Assembly: GCA_020428645.1 (NCBI GenBank)
Contig: JAGQMN010000005.1
Span: 1 to 42,137, forward strand
From: Patescibacteria group bacterium
GTDB lineage: Bacteria; Patescibacteriota; Minisyncoccia; Phycocordibacterales; UBA1006
Length of the DNA stretch: 42,137 bases
Direction: 5' to 3'
The position numbers and the translations under genes are program-made. Position 1 is the stretch's first letter. Each line of letters opens with the position of its first letter. Under the pieces are notes generated by a model. That model made no database searches, was not told the DNA's origin, and was given only the letters and a program-made list of their open reading frames with translations. Shown here piece by piece: positions 27,113 to 33,727 of the stretch.

Positions 27113-28117
27113 TTAAAAATGTTTCCAAACCTTTAGATCCTCTTGTCCCAGTGCCCATGCAGAAATTCCGCGAAGCCCTGTATCGTGCACGAGGTCGAGT
27201 TTCGCTTCAATACTTTGTTCATTGTCACACCAAATGTAGTTTACGCGCCCATTTTTCACAAAGGCAAAGATCTCTGCCTCGAGTGCATCAAAGTATGCTG
27301 AAAATACTCCTGCGTCTTTATACTTTTCCTGAGTATTGGCCGAAATTTCGTAGGTCACGTTCGCAATTTTCTTTGAGTTACCCAATTCGTACTGCCAACA
27401 GTAAAATGGAATACCGAGAGAAATTTTTTCAGCCGGGGTGTCTTTCAATGTCTGATCGAGAACCTTGTTGAGATAGGTCATTGATGACACAGGGCCAATT
27501 GATTTCGGATCGTCGTACGACATGATGCTGACAAAATCACTGGTATCAGCAATCGCACCAATGTCGTATCCTGAACTCCAGTCTTGGTCGTAACTATTTT
27601 GCACGTACGGTGTGGTTCGTGGAATCACCGCAACACTCAATACGAGATCACGTTTTTTAAATTCTTTGTACACTTTTTTTACAAAATCAACGTACCGCTG
27701 TCGGTCAAAATGATTGATGTTTTCAAAATCAAGTTGCCACCCGATGTAGTCTCGGTGTCGCGCCTCGTCAATCATGTCGTCAATGAGATCATCTTGTACG
27801 TCCTCATTTGCGAGCAGTTGGCTCATGAGGTTAATGTCAAAGTTCGCGTTAACTACCAGTGGCATCACGTCAACGCGTTTTTTCTTGGCGAATTTAATCG
27901 CGTCGTCACTTTCTATGTCGCCAAGTTTCAAATCATACCCAAAGGTATAAATCTGTGGTGCCAAAATATCGATGTCACGGTAGTGGTCTTCGAGGCTTTG
28001 GTATCCCATCGTATTTGGGAAGTAGTAAAAGATATTCTCGCTGGTATCAGCAAAAACTGGCGTTGCAAAGAACACTCCGAATAGAATAAATGTGGTAATG
28101 GTAAAAAGTCGCTTCAT
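27113..28117 (-). CDS. Secreted GH18-like (YaaH-type) glycosidase
   Basis: A 334-residue protein with a signal peptide (MKRLFTITTFILFGVFFATPVFA). The body is a TIM barrel of the GH18/YaaH type: ILAPQIYTFGYDLKLG near the start, GWQLDFENI carrying the catalytic Glu of the D-x-D-x-E motif (only DFE kept), and FVSIMSYDD and WCDNEQSIEAKL near the end. Known relatives hydrolyse chitin-like or peptidoglycan-related glycans, so a wall-modifying role is plausible. No LysM domain is present. Confidence 0.82.
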   Translation of the reverse strand: MKRLFTITTFILFGVFFATPVFADTSENIFYYFPNTMGYQSLEDHYRDIDILAPQIYTFGYDLKLGDIESDDAIKFAKKKRVDVMPLVVNANFDINLMSQLLANEDVQDDLIDDMIDEARHRDYIGWQLDFENINHFDRQRYVDFVKKVYKEFKKRDLVLSVAVIPRTTPYVQNSYDQDWSSGYDIGAIADTSDFVSIMSYDDPKSIGPVSSMTYLNKVLDQTLKDTPAEKISLGIPFYCWQYELGNSKKIANVTYEISANTQEKYKDAGVFSAYFDALEAEIFAFVKNGRVNYIWCDNEQSIEAKLDLVHDTGLRGISAWALGQEDLKVWKHF

Positions 28118-28166
28118 ACTGTATATGACGTTTGAGAGAATAGTTTATTACGTGTTTCTTTTAACT

Positions 28167-28195
28167 CGTGGGCCAACTCGGGTTAAGTGCCCACG
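28167..28195. other. Intergenic hairpin upstream of the GH18-like gene
   Basis: A perfect 7-bp stem CGTGGGC/GCCCACG surrounds a 15-base loop; an alternative 8-bp stem TTAACTCG/CGGGTTAA overlaps it. The two are mutually exclusive. There is no T-run, so it is not a plain terminator. It lies in the 141-base gap between the methyltransferase end and the GH18-like start. Confidence 0.35.
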
Positions 28196-28258
28196 CCTCG
28201 AAACACCATGGGGTTTTCCAAGGAGTATTTCAAAATAGAAAACTAGGCAATTGGGTTG

Positions 28259-28879
28259 CTATTTCTCAAAAACCAACAAGAATAAATCGTGTTTATCATC
28301 AATCGGCGTCGATTTTTCAAACACTTTTTTAAAACCAGCTCCTATTGCTAATTTTTTTAACTCACCTGGACTTATTGGATCAATCAATGTATTAAGATCA
28401 TTTTTACTTTCATTAAACTGATTTTCACTATCTGAATTGATAAAAGGATGTTCTTCAAAAAAGATCAATTTTCCGTTTTCAGTTAATAGTTCATACCAAC
28501 GCTCTAGTGCCTTTTCTCTGTTTTTAATGTAATAAAAAAGATTACAGCAAAAAAGGGTTTCAAAAGATTTTTCAGAATATTCGCTCAAGACTTCAACGTC
28601 GTTATTTGATAAGGAGACAGAGTTTAATCGGCTACTAGCTTCTTCGATCATTTTTTCAGAAAAATCATTACCGCTTATATTTCTATAGTTTTTTTGAATT
28701 TCTGAGATAAGGAAGCCTGTACCACACGCAAGATCTAGAATTGGTTCTTTAATAAAACTGTCAATTATTCTAAGACCGTTCTTTTGAGCTTCATAATGAT
28801 TCGTCTCTAACATATGTAAATCATACGCATTTAAATTTTGATCCCAAAATGTTTTTACCTTTTGCTTATGAAGAGACAT
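28259..28879 (-). CDS. SAM-dependent class I methyltransferase
   Basis: A 206-residue protein with methyltransferase motif I (ILDLACGTGFLISEI), the acidic strand 2 end (GNDFSEKMIEEA), and motif IV around FETLFCCNLFYYI. The substrate is unknown. The start at 28879 follows the preceding TAA by one base (TAATATG), so it is probably co-translated with the editing-domain gene. A longer frame to 28951 lies inside that gene and is rejected. The sequence is more AT-rich than that of its neighbours. Confidence 0.85.
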   Translation of the reverse strand: MSLHKQKVKTFWDQNLNAYDLHMLETNHYEAQKNGLRIIDSFIKEPILDLACGTGFLISEIQKNYRNISGNDFSEKMIEEASSRLNSVSLSNNDVEVLSEYSEKSFETLFCCNLFYYIKNREKALERWYELLTENGKLIFFEEHPFINSDSENQFNESKNDLNTLIDPISPGELKKLAIGAGFKKVFEKSTPIDDKHDLFLLVFEK

Positions 28880-28880
28880 A

Positions 28881-29300
28881 TTAAAATTCACGGAAACGAA
28901 TATTGCCGGTATGCCCCGGAATATCCAAAAGTAATGATTTATGAGAGCCAAAGTGTACTCGAGTAATGTCTAACTCCTTTTGTTTTAAGCCCTCTTCTAA
29001 ATAATCTAAGAAAGATAGGGCGTCTTTATAATTTGCAATATTGCTTGATAAGTGAGCAAATGGAATAAGTACAACCTTTTTACGACCAAACTCATTTGCG
29101 ATTAAATACAATTCTTCCACCATTAATTGAGAAACTTCTTTGATGCGATCTCTATCTTCAACAGTGATAAACGCAACAACTGCTTCGGTTTCTTGCCACT
29201 TATCTTCTTTTAGCTCTTGCGGAACGATCCCTTGAGGACGATCAGCAAAACCATCAAATTCTGATTTGAAATTTCTACAATGAGTTATTAAAGATTTCAT
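28881..29300 (-). CDS. Free-standing archaeal-type threonyl-tRNA editing domain
   Basis: A 139-residue protein matching the N-terminal editing domain of archaeal ThrRS (tRNA_Thr_ED, a D-aminoacyl-tRNA deacylase-like fold). Conserved segments: AVVAFITVE, VVLIPFAHLSSNIA with His83, and VHFGSHKSLLLDIPGH with Lys121, the positions I recall as functionally important in the Pyrococcus domain. Such domains hydrolyse Ser mischarged on tRNA-Thr. Bacteria normally use a different, built-in ThrRS editing domain. Here it stands alone, downstream of tRNA-Ser(GCT) and coupled to a methyltransferase. The biochemical role here is inferred. Confidence 0.8.
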   Translation of the reverse strand: MKSLITHCRNFKSEFDGFADRPQGIVPQELKEDKWQETEAVVAFITVEDRDRIKEVSQLMVEELYLIANEFGRKKVVLIPFAHLSSNIANYKDALSFLDYLEEGLKQKELDITRVHFGSHKSLLLDIPGHTGNIRFREF

Positions 29301-29325
29301 GCTTTTGTTTTAACTTAATTTAAAC

Positions 29326-29359
29326 AAAAAAGTACTCGGATCACTCCGATACTTTTTTT
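29326..29359. terminator. Outer terminator of the tRNA-Ser locus
   Basis: A near-perfect hairpin, AAAAAAGTACTCGGA with TCCGATACTTTTTT (one bulged C), loop TCAC, with T-runs in both directions. It directly follows the second tRNA-Ser 3' end on the minus strand. Confidence 0.75.
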
Positions 29360-29360
29360 A

Positions 29361-29381
29361 ATGCGGAGAGTAAGGGATTCG
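29361..29381 (-). repeat. Second copy of the tRNA-Ser 3' end (21 bp)
   Basis: Identical to 29552-29572, which holds the last 18 bases of the intact tRNA-Ser plus 3 downstream bases, 191 bp away. After the T-loop bases ATTCG it turns into GTCA, as at 6639 and 7533. Confidence 0.9.
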
Positions 29382-29551
29382 GTCACCACGATGGGTCACG
29401 GCTCGAATCAAAGATTCACCTTTGACCTCATCGTCTCGACCCCGTCGTCGCCTACGGACTACGTCCGGCTCCGCAGGTGAATTTTTTCGAATCCCCCATC
29501 TCAGGTAAAACAATATCATCGCAATACATTCGTATTACGACAATTTGTTTT
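29381..29551 (-). other. tRNA-associated structured element C (3' side of tRNA-Ser)
   Basis: On plus: GGTCA (29381-29385) with CGACC (29437-29441) closes a long hairpin that continues as ACGATG/CATCGT (29388-29393 with 29429-29434) and GGTCA/TGACC (29394-29398 with 29423-29427). CGCAGG is at 29472-29477 but is not flanked by a perfect stem as in A, B and D; instead AGGTGAAT can pair with an upstream ATTCACCT. CGAATCCC further on is complementary to the duplicated tRNA end. A hairpin TAAAACAA/TTGTTTTA lies next to the tRNA. Confidence 0.65.
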
Positions 29552-29554
29552 ATG

Positions 29555-29641
29555 CGGAGAGTAAGGGATTCGAACCCTTGAAGGGCGTTAACCCTTACTT
29601 CGTTAGCAGTGAAGCGCTTTCGACCACTCAGCCAACTCTCC
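29555..29641 (-). tRNA. tRNA-Ser(GCT)
   Basis: A class II tRNA of 87 bases: acceptor GGAGAGT/ACTCTCC, D-arm GCTGAGTGG..., anticodon arm CTTCA/CGAAG with loop CTGCTAA (anticodon GCT), long variable arm (AAGGG..CCCTT), T-arm AAGGG-TTCGAAT-CCCTT, discriminator G. CCA is not encoded. Confidence 0.94.
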
Positions 29642-29765
29642 GTTATATATTTTTATTTCTGTGAAGAGTGGTCGAACGAGTTCGTCCGTTTTGGTCTGTT
29701 CGCACATGCTCACAACAACCAATCGCTTCGCGACCTCCTGAAATAGTACGCAGGTACTATTTCAG
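29642..29765 (-). other. tRNA-associated structured element D (5' side of tRNA-Ser)
   Basis: Carries the family motifs in the same order: on plus, GGTCG (29670-29674), CGACC (29731-29735) and a perfect hairpin CTGAAATAGTA/TACTATTTCAG with loop CGCAGG (29738-29765). GAAGAGT (29663-29669) can pair, with one G:T, with the acceptor 5' strand of the partial tRNA copy at 29777-29783, so D plus that copy could fold as a tRNA-like three-way junction. Confidence 0.6.
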
Positions 29766-29783
29766 CCACTCAGCCAACTCTCC
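29766..29783 (-). repeat. Second copy of the tRNA-Ser 5' end (18 bp)
   Basis: Identical to 29624-29641 in the intact tRNA, 142 bp away. It covers the acceptor 5' strand and the D-arm up to GAGTGG. The best promoter lies upstream of this copy, not of the intact tRNA. Confidence 0.9.
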
Positions 29784-29793
29784 AATAGAAGCC

Positions 29794-29821
29794 ATCCTAC
29801 CATTTCGAGCGTGCATTTCAA
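29794..29821 (-). promoter_or_regulatory. Promoter of the tRNA-Ser locus
   Basis: On the minus strand TTGAAA (29816-29821) and TAGGAT (29794-29799) have a 16-base spacer and end 10 bases before the partial tRNA copy. The intact tRNA is over 150 bases downstream of it. Confidence 0.6.
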
Positions 29822-29970
29822 CTCATACAAAAGACATGATATAATTTCCATGAAGCATCAAATGAATTACATATATCTTCAGTATCACATACACTTATGG
29901 GAGTGTTTAATTGCTGTAACACAAGTTAACGCGAATACGCAAACTCCTATACCGCGACCGCGGTTTTTTT
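29817..29970 (+). ncRNA. Candidate small RNA with own promoter and terminator
   Basis: TTCAAC (29817-29822), a 17-base spacer and TATAAT (29840-29845) predict a start near 29852. Stem ACCGC/GCGGT with loop GACC (29951-29964) and a run of seven T follow. The transcript would be about 120 bases. An ATG frame from 29850 runs through the terminator into the convergent gene, so it is unlikely to be the product; a ten-codon frame (MGVFNCCNTS) is inside. Its -35 overlaps that of the tRNA-Ser promoter. Confidence 0.45.
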
Positions 29971-29989
29971 ATTTAATGATGATTTCAAA

Positions 29990-31450
29990 TTATTTTATAA
30001 TAATTACTACCCCATTCACTGCATCAACCTCAACAACCATACCATTCGTTAAAACTTGAGTAGCATTTCCTGTTGCAACAATAGTTGGGATTTTCATTTC
30101 TCGTGCAACCGTTGCTACATGAGATATGATGCCGCCCCCATCAGTAATAATAGCGCCAGCCTGACGAAGTAAAAGGGTAAGTTCTGCTGAACCATCATGG
30201 CTCACCAAAACATCACCTGGATTAAAATTTTTTTTATCATTAATTGAATTAATGACTTTTACCGTTCCAGTGTACGAACCCTCAAACGCAACAACTCCCT
30301 TAATAGTTTTTGAATCTAAGACACTATCAGGAAAAAGTATGCGTGCCTGCTCTTCTGCAAGAGAACCCTCGTACACAGAAATTTCACCATCTTTCAAAAG
30401 AGTGACGCGACACGTTTTTCTTTTATCAATTAGTGTTTGGTCAGCGGGTGTATGAGTTTGTAGGTAGTCAACAATTTCTGGTAGTGTAAGCATTAATAAA
30501 TCAAGACGAGAAACATGCAGACGTTGAGCAATTTCTAAAAATAGTGGTGTACTCATGAAGTGACCCCGCACGGTGATTTCTTTACTGTGATCAAGTATCC
30601 GAGCACACTGTTGCATAAAGTATGAGAGTTTCTGCAATGTATCGTTCTTTGTACCCTGGTAATTCTTAAAAAATTCTTCCTGCTCTTTGATAAGTTTGTT
30701 TTTTCTTTCTATAGATGGAATGTATTTATCAATAGATTGAACAGCTATCTGTACGAGGTTTTTGTAATCTGAAACGCTAAAGGGTTGTTGTGCATATTCC
30801 ATATGAAACCACCCATACTGATTGACAAGATTTTGAAATAACTCCTGGTGGGAGGAGAAGAAATTTTCAAAATCTTGGTCTGTATCTTTGGTAAAACTAA
30901 CTGCAATTTCATGTATCGCATCGCTTTCTTTATCTGGTAATCCAATATGTTGCGGAGTTAATAATAAATTTTTAATTTGGTTAACCTCTACAGATGAAAG
31001 ATCGTCACCGACGATATCAATAATTGATTGATGTATAAAATCATCTAAATATCGCGTATAGAGTGCAAATAACATAGGTGTGTGCGTTGTCCCTATGACA
31101 TTAAAAACATCAGTACATAGACGTGCTAATTCTTCATTTGTTAAATGTACTAGGTCTTTTTTTGCTAACTGCTGTACCAAGGTTTCATAGGGATCAGTAT
31201 AGACATGTATTAATTCATCAAAAAATTTTAGTGTGTATACCCCTTTGCTAAACTCGGTTTTAAAAACTTCTATGTTCGATGATATATCAGAAAGACTATG
31301 ACAATGGTTGTTTGCATCACCTTTTCCAATTTCTGCAAGATTGGTAATTTTAAAATCGGTATTTGGTAGACGTGTACGAGAAAATGCATAGGCTGCCATG
31401 TAACCCCAAAAAGTCCCCTTATTTCTTTTACCTAGATCGACGAATGTCAC
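29990..31450 (-). CDS. PEP-utilising-enzyme mobile-domain protein
   Basis: A 486-residue protein ending in a phosphohistidine (PEP-utiliser mobile) domain: NPGDVLVSHDGSAELTLLL, then TDGGGIISHVATVAREMKIPTIVAT with the phospho-acceptor His at about 444. The N-terminal 350 residues are helical and lack the ATP-grasp and PEP-binding domains of PEP synthase, so this is not a full enzyme. The GTG at 31450 is the first usable start, but the frame stays open for about 6 codons upstream (SNAKLWS), so the N-terminus is uncertain and may be shortened. Partner and substrate are unknown. Confidence 0.75.
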   Translation of the reverse strand: MTFVDLGKRNKGTFWGYMAAYAFSRTRLPNTDFKITNLAEIGKGDANNHCHSLSDISSNIEVFKTEFSKGVYTLKFFDELIHVYTDPYETLVQQLAKKDLVHLTNEELARLCTDVFNVIGTTHTPMLFALYTRYLDDFIHQSIIDIVGDDLSSVEVNQIKNLLLTPQHIGLPDKESDAIHEIAVSFTKDTDQDFENFFSSHQELFQNLVNQYGWFHMEYAQQPFSVSDYKNLVQIAVQSIDKYIPSIERKNKLIKEQEEFFKNYQGTKNDTLQKLSYFMQQCARILDHSKEITVRGHFMSTPLFLEIAQRLHVSRLDLLMLTLPEIVDYLQTHTPADQTLIDKRKTCRVTLLKDGEISVYEGSLAEEQARILFPDSVLDSKTIKGVVAFEGSYTGTVKVINSINDKKNFNPGDVLVSHDGSAELTLLLRQAGAIITDGGGIISHVATVAREMKIPTIVATGNATQVLTNGMVVEVDAVNGVVIIIK

Positions 31451-31488
31451 TGACCACAGTTTAGCATTAGACTAAAGTACAGGCGAAC

Positions 31489-31511
31489 AAAAAACACCGC
31501 AGGACGCGGTG
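31489..31511 (-). terminator. Terminator of the coiled-coil protein gene
   Basis: Stem CACCGC/GCGGTG (31495-31500 with 31506-31511), loop GTCCT and T6 on the minus strand. Confidence 0.75.
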
Positions 31512-31558
31512 GGTTAATTTCAGAGAACCTGAAATCATAGTGTGAAGTTTTTATATTA

Positions 31559-32011
31559 TCAGGCTGGCATTTCTAAAAGTGGTACCTTCAGAAACTTAAA
31601 GTTTTTAATGATACTATTACCTGTTGCTACTGCAGTTTCAACATAGACATTCCTCACCTTGTGAGTTTCCTCTGCCATCTTCAACAGCATGGGTTGATCT
31701 TTGTACTTTTCTCTCGCTTCATTCAAAGCCGTTTCAGACTTTTTCTCCATCTCAAGATCTTTCTCCACAGCTTGGTCAACCTTGACCATAACCTGTTTGT
31801 ATATTTTTACCTCTTGGAGGTAGAGTCGTTTCTGGTTGTCTCTCTCCAAGGCATTCAATTGTCCTTCTTGTTCAGCTTCGAGTTGAGTGAGTAAATCTTG
31901 AAGGTAACTTGTGTATGTAGTTAAGTTTTCCATAACGGTAGTTTTTTTGATTGATATTAGGTTGTATGTATCCGCGACTCTCGTGGACACATTAAACCTA
32001 ATATTTCCCAT
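31559..32011 (-). CDS. Coiled-coil hypothetical protein
   Basis: A helical protein rich in Glu, Lys and Leu (LQDLLTQLEAEQEGQLNALERDNQKRLYLQEVKIYKQ...), mostly predicted coiled coil, with no family recognised. Two starts are possible. The ATG at 32011 (150 residues) has GAGG four bases upstream and lies 14 bases after a strong promoter. The ATG at 31933 (124 residues) would leave a leader of about 90 bases with a perfect 10-bp inverted repeat, and the extra 26 residues look unlike the rest. I list the longer form but cannot decide. Confidence 0.6.
   Translation of the reverse strand: MGNIRFNVSTRVADTYNLISIKKTTVMENLTTYTSYLQDLLTQLEAEQEGQLNALERDNQKRLYLQEVKIYKQVMVKVDQAVEKDLEMEKKSETALNEAREKYKDQPMLLKMAEETHKVRNVYVETAVATGNSIIKNFKFLKVPLLEMPA
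31954..32004 (-). promoter_or_regulatory. Inverted repeat in the leader or early coding region
   Basis: ATATTAGGTT (31954-31963) and AACCTAATAT (31995-32004) are perfectly complementary and enclose a smaller imperfect stem (TGTATCC with GGACACA). It starts five bases after the ATG at 32011 and ends about 20 bases before the ATG at 31933, so it would shape translation from either. Confidence 0.5.
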
Positions 32012-32025
32012 ACTACCTCATTAAT

Positions 32026-32053
32026 AGAATACATCATTTATAAATAATGTCAA
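32026..32053 (-). promoter_or_regulatory. Consensus promoter of the coiled-coil protein gene
   Basis: TTGACA (32048-32053) and TATTCT (32026-32031), spacer 16, on the minus strand, right behind the terminator of the upstream gene. Confidence 0.7.
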
Positions 32054-32084
32054 TAAAAAAACCCTGAGTACAAAACAGGGTTTT
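32054..32084 (-). terminator. Terminator of the 268-aa protein gene
   Basis: Stem AAAACCCTG/CAGGGTTTT (32058-32066 with 32076-32084) followed by TTTATT on the minus strand. Confidence 0.75.
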
Positions 32085-32110
32085 CGGTCGTAGTTAATGC
32101 ACTACTTATG

Positions 32111-32917
32111 CTATTTTTCTTGATTCATCAACTTCTTTTGAACCCCCTTCAACATTGCATACTGTGCAACACCTTCCACCATTTCATTGGTCAGCGCAGA
32201 CAAGAAATCACTACCTTGAGCTAGGTGAGTGTCCCATGCTCTCATGTACGTGAGTGCACTGAGGTTCTGGGGATGTATTCGATCTGCACCAAGCTCCATC
32301 CGATAGTCAATGAAACGTTCATAAAAATCAGGTTGTCGATGGTAACGTTCCATCAATTCCATCATGCTAGCAATGCAATCTTTCCCTTTACTCTCAGATC
32401 TTTCTGCAGTAGGTAAACCGCATGCATCAAACACATAGGCGGCAATATCAGCAGCAACAAAGCCACAAAAATCATCACCGTAGTCACCGCTTGAACCAAA
32501 CGGGTTCAACAATCCATCATCAACCTGCACGTGTCCACCCAAACAAATAAATGGGGTGTGGTAATTTCTGTCCGCAGAACTAGGATTGTTGGGATCGAAA
32601 CACCAGCCAACATTTTGAATATGTCTTGCAAAAATGTCTCTGTGATATTCTAACGGAAGAGAAACTACATCAACGGTTGCCATATCTCCAAACGAGTAGA
32701 ATCGAATAGCGATAACAAATTTTTGACTACCGTTTTTTTGCAGTTCAGCTGAATCTTCAATGTGGGCTCGTATGGTTACCAACCCTTTTTCAGGATTTTG
32801 GTCATTTACCACAAGGGCTTGACTGGAATACTTTCCAGAATATCGTTCCTTAAAGGTCTGGACTGTCCAAACTTCTTTTAAGCTATCAGCGTCATTAATA
32901 ATGGTCATACTGTTCAT
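32111..32917 (-). CDS. Hypothetical protein, 268 aa
   Basis: I recognise no family. It has no signal peptide or membrane helix. An N-terminal alpha/beta part (VWTVQTFKERYSGKYSSQALVV; KFVIAIRFYSFGDMATVDVV) is followed by a Cys- and Gly-containing middle (NVGWCFDPNNP, FICLGGHVQVDDGLLNPFGSSGDYGDDFCGF) and a helical C-terminus (ALTNEMVEGVAQYAMLKGVQKKL). It has its own strong promoter (32948-32975) and terminator. Conserved-looking His, Cys and Asp could bind metal, but this is a guess. Confidence 0.7.
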   Translation of the reverse strand: MNSMTIINDADSLKEVWTVQTFKERYSGKYSSQALVVNDQNPEKGLVTIRAHIEDSAELQKNGSQKFVIAIRFYSFGDMATVDVVSLPLEYHRDIFARHIQNVGWCFDPNNPSSADRNYHTPFICLGGHVQVDDGLLNPFGSSGDYGDDFCGFVAADIAAYVFDACGLPTAERSESKGKDCIASMMELMERYHRQPDFYERFIDYRMELGADRIHPQNLSALTYMRAWDTHLAQGSDFLSALTNEMVEGVAQYAMLKGVQKKLMNQEK

Positions 32918-32947
32918 GGGTCTATTTTTTTATGTTAGTCTTTTAAT

Positions 32948-32975
32948 ATTATATTGTATAATATATAATTGTCAA
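32948..32975 (-). promoter_or_regulatory. Consensus promoter of the 268-aa protein gene
   Basis: TTGACA (32970-32975), 16-base spacer, TATAAT (32948-32953) on the minus strand, 30 bases before the ATG. Confidence 0.75.
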
Positions 32976-33046
32976 TAAATCTTATGTAAGTATAAAAAAC
33001 ATTAAATGAGCACAACATTATAAGGATTTTAGTTTATACTGTATCC

Positions 33047-33400
33047 ATGCCACACCGACAAAAAATACTCATTCTCGAAAAAGACGACTTCCTCCGAGAA
33101 ATACTTGGAAACCTCCTCCACAAAGAAGGCGGATACCTGTTTAGTGAATTTTCGCTCGATGAAGGATTGAAGGCAGTACACGGACACCAACTCGACACAA
33201 TTATTCTCGGTACCTCGTGTAGCGAATTTAAGGGAAAAGAAACACTAAAATACATTACTAAACAGTTAAACCAGGCTACCCCACCCCAGTTTTATATTCT
33301 GAACGATGGCGATGAGGAACTTGATATTGTTCCACCCGAACAGCAAATAAAAATTAGTAACCTGTCTATTGAAAAGGTTATTGATGCAATCCCTGTGTAG
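33047..33400 (+). CDS. Receiver-like protein without the phospho-acceptor Asp
   Basis: A 117-residue protein shaped like a CheY receiver: strand 1 ILILEKDDFLREIL with the acidic pair, HQLDTIILGTS at strand 3, where the phosphorylated Asp is replaced by Gly, and YILNDGDEELD at strand 5, lacking the usual Lys. It is therefore probably a pseudo-receiver that binds a partner without phosphorylation. No output domain is present. TATACT lies 6 bases before the ATG. Confidence 0.6.
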   Translation: MPHRQKILILEKDDFLREILGNLLHKEGGYLFSEFSLDEGLKAVHGHQLDTIILGTSCSEFKGKETLKYITKQLNQATPPQFYILNDGDEELDIVPPEQQIKISNLSIEKVIDAIPV

Positions 33401-33410
33401 GGGTTTTAAT

Positions 33411-33439
33411 TTGACAAAATAAATCATATTGTATATAAT
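33411..33439 (+). promoter_or_regulatory. Consensus promoter of the 64-aa protein gene
   Basis: TTGACA (33411-33416), 17-base spacer, TATAAT (33434-33439), 29 bases before the ATG: the closest match to a sigma-70 promoter in the window. Confidence 0.8.
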
Positions 33440-33468
33440 ATAATTACAAATCAATAATCACAAAGACA

Positions 33469-33663
33469 ATGAAGACATCACGTATTATTTCTGCAGTTTT
33501 AATGGTAATAGGTGCCATAATGATTGGTTCCCAATTACCTACAGTTTACAAGCAAATTGAAGGATTTGCTGTAAACAAATTGATTTTCATAGGAATTGTG
33601 TGTATCACTGTGCTACTAATCGTAGGTAGTGTTGTACAATTTGCCAAAGCAAGAAAAGCTTGA
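33469..33663 (+). CDS. Hypothetical two-TM small membrane protein
   Basis: A 64-residue protein with two membrane helices (about 5-25 and 38-57) and a basic C-terminus (AKARKA). No family is recognised. It has a consensus promoter, a leader of about 22 bases, and a hairpin terminator directly after the stop, so it is a well-defined, probably well-expressed unit. Confidence 0.7.
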   Translation: MKTSRIISAVLMVIGAIMIGSQLPTVYKQIEGFAVNKLIFIGIVCITVLLIVGSVVQFAKARKA

Positions 33664-33665
33664 TG

Positions 33666-33690
33666 AAGAGGTCTTAGATGAGACCTCTTT
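33666..33690 (+). terminator. Terminator of the 64-aa protein gene
   Basis: Stem AAGAGGTCT/AGACCTCTT, loop TAGATG, short T-run. Confidence 0.6.
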
Positions 33691-33727
33691 CCTATTGAAA
33701 TAACACGAGATGGTATAATAGCTAAAC

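Noticed and set aside
29361-29783. tRNA introns (group I or II) as an explanation of the elements
   Set aside because: All three tRNAs are uninterrupted; the elements lie outside them and duplicate tRNA ends, which introns do not do.
29811-30059. 82-codon open frame on plus
   Set aside because: It runs through an intrinsic terminator and into the convergent PEP-domain gene; composition is not protein-like.
31495-31511. Another CGCAGG occurrence (within a CACCGC hairpin)
   Set aside because: It is part of a normal intrinsic terminator stem, not a hexaloop, and no tRNA copy is near.
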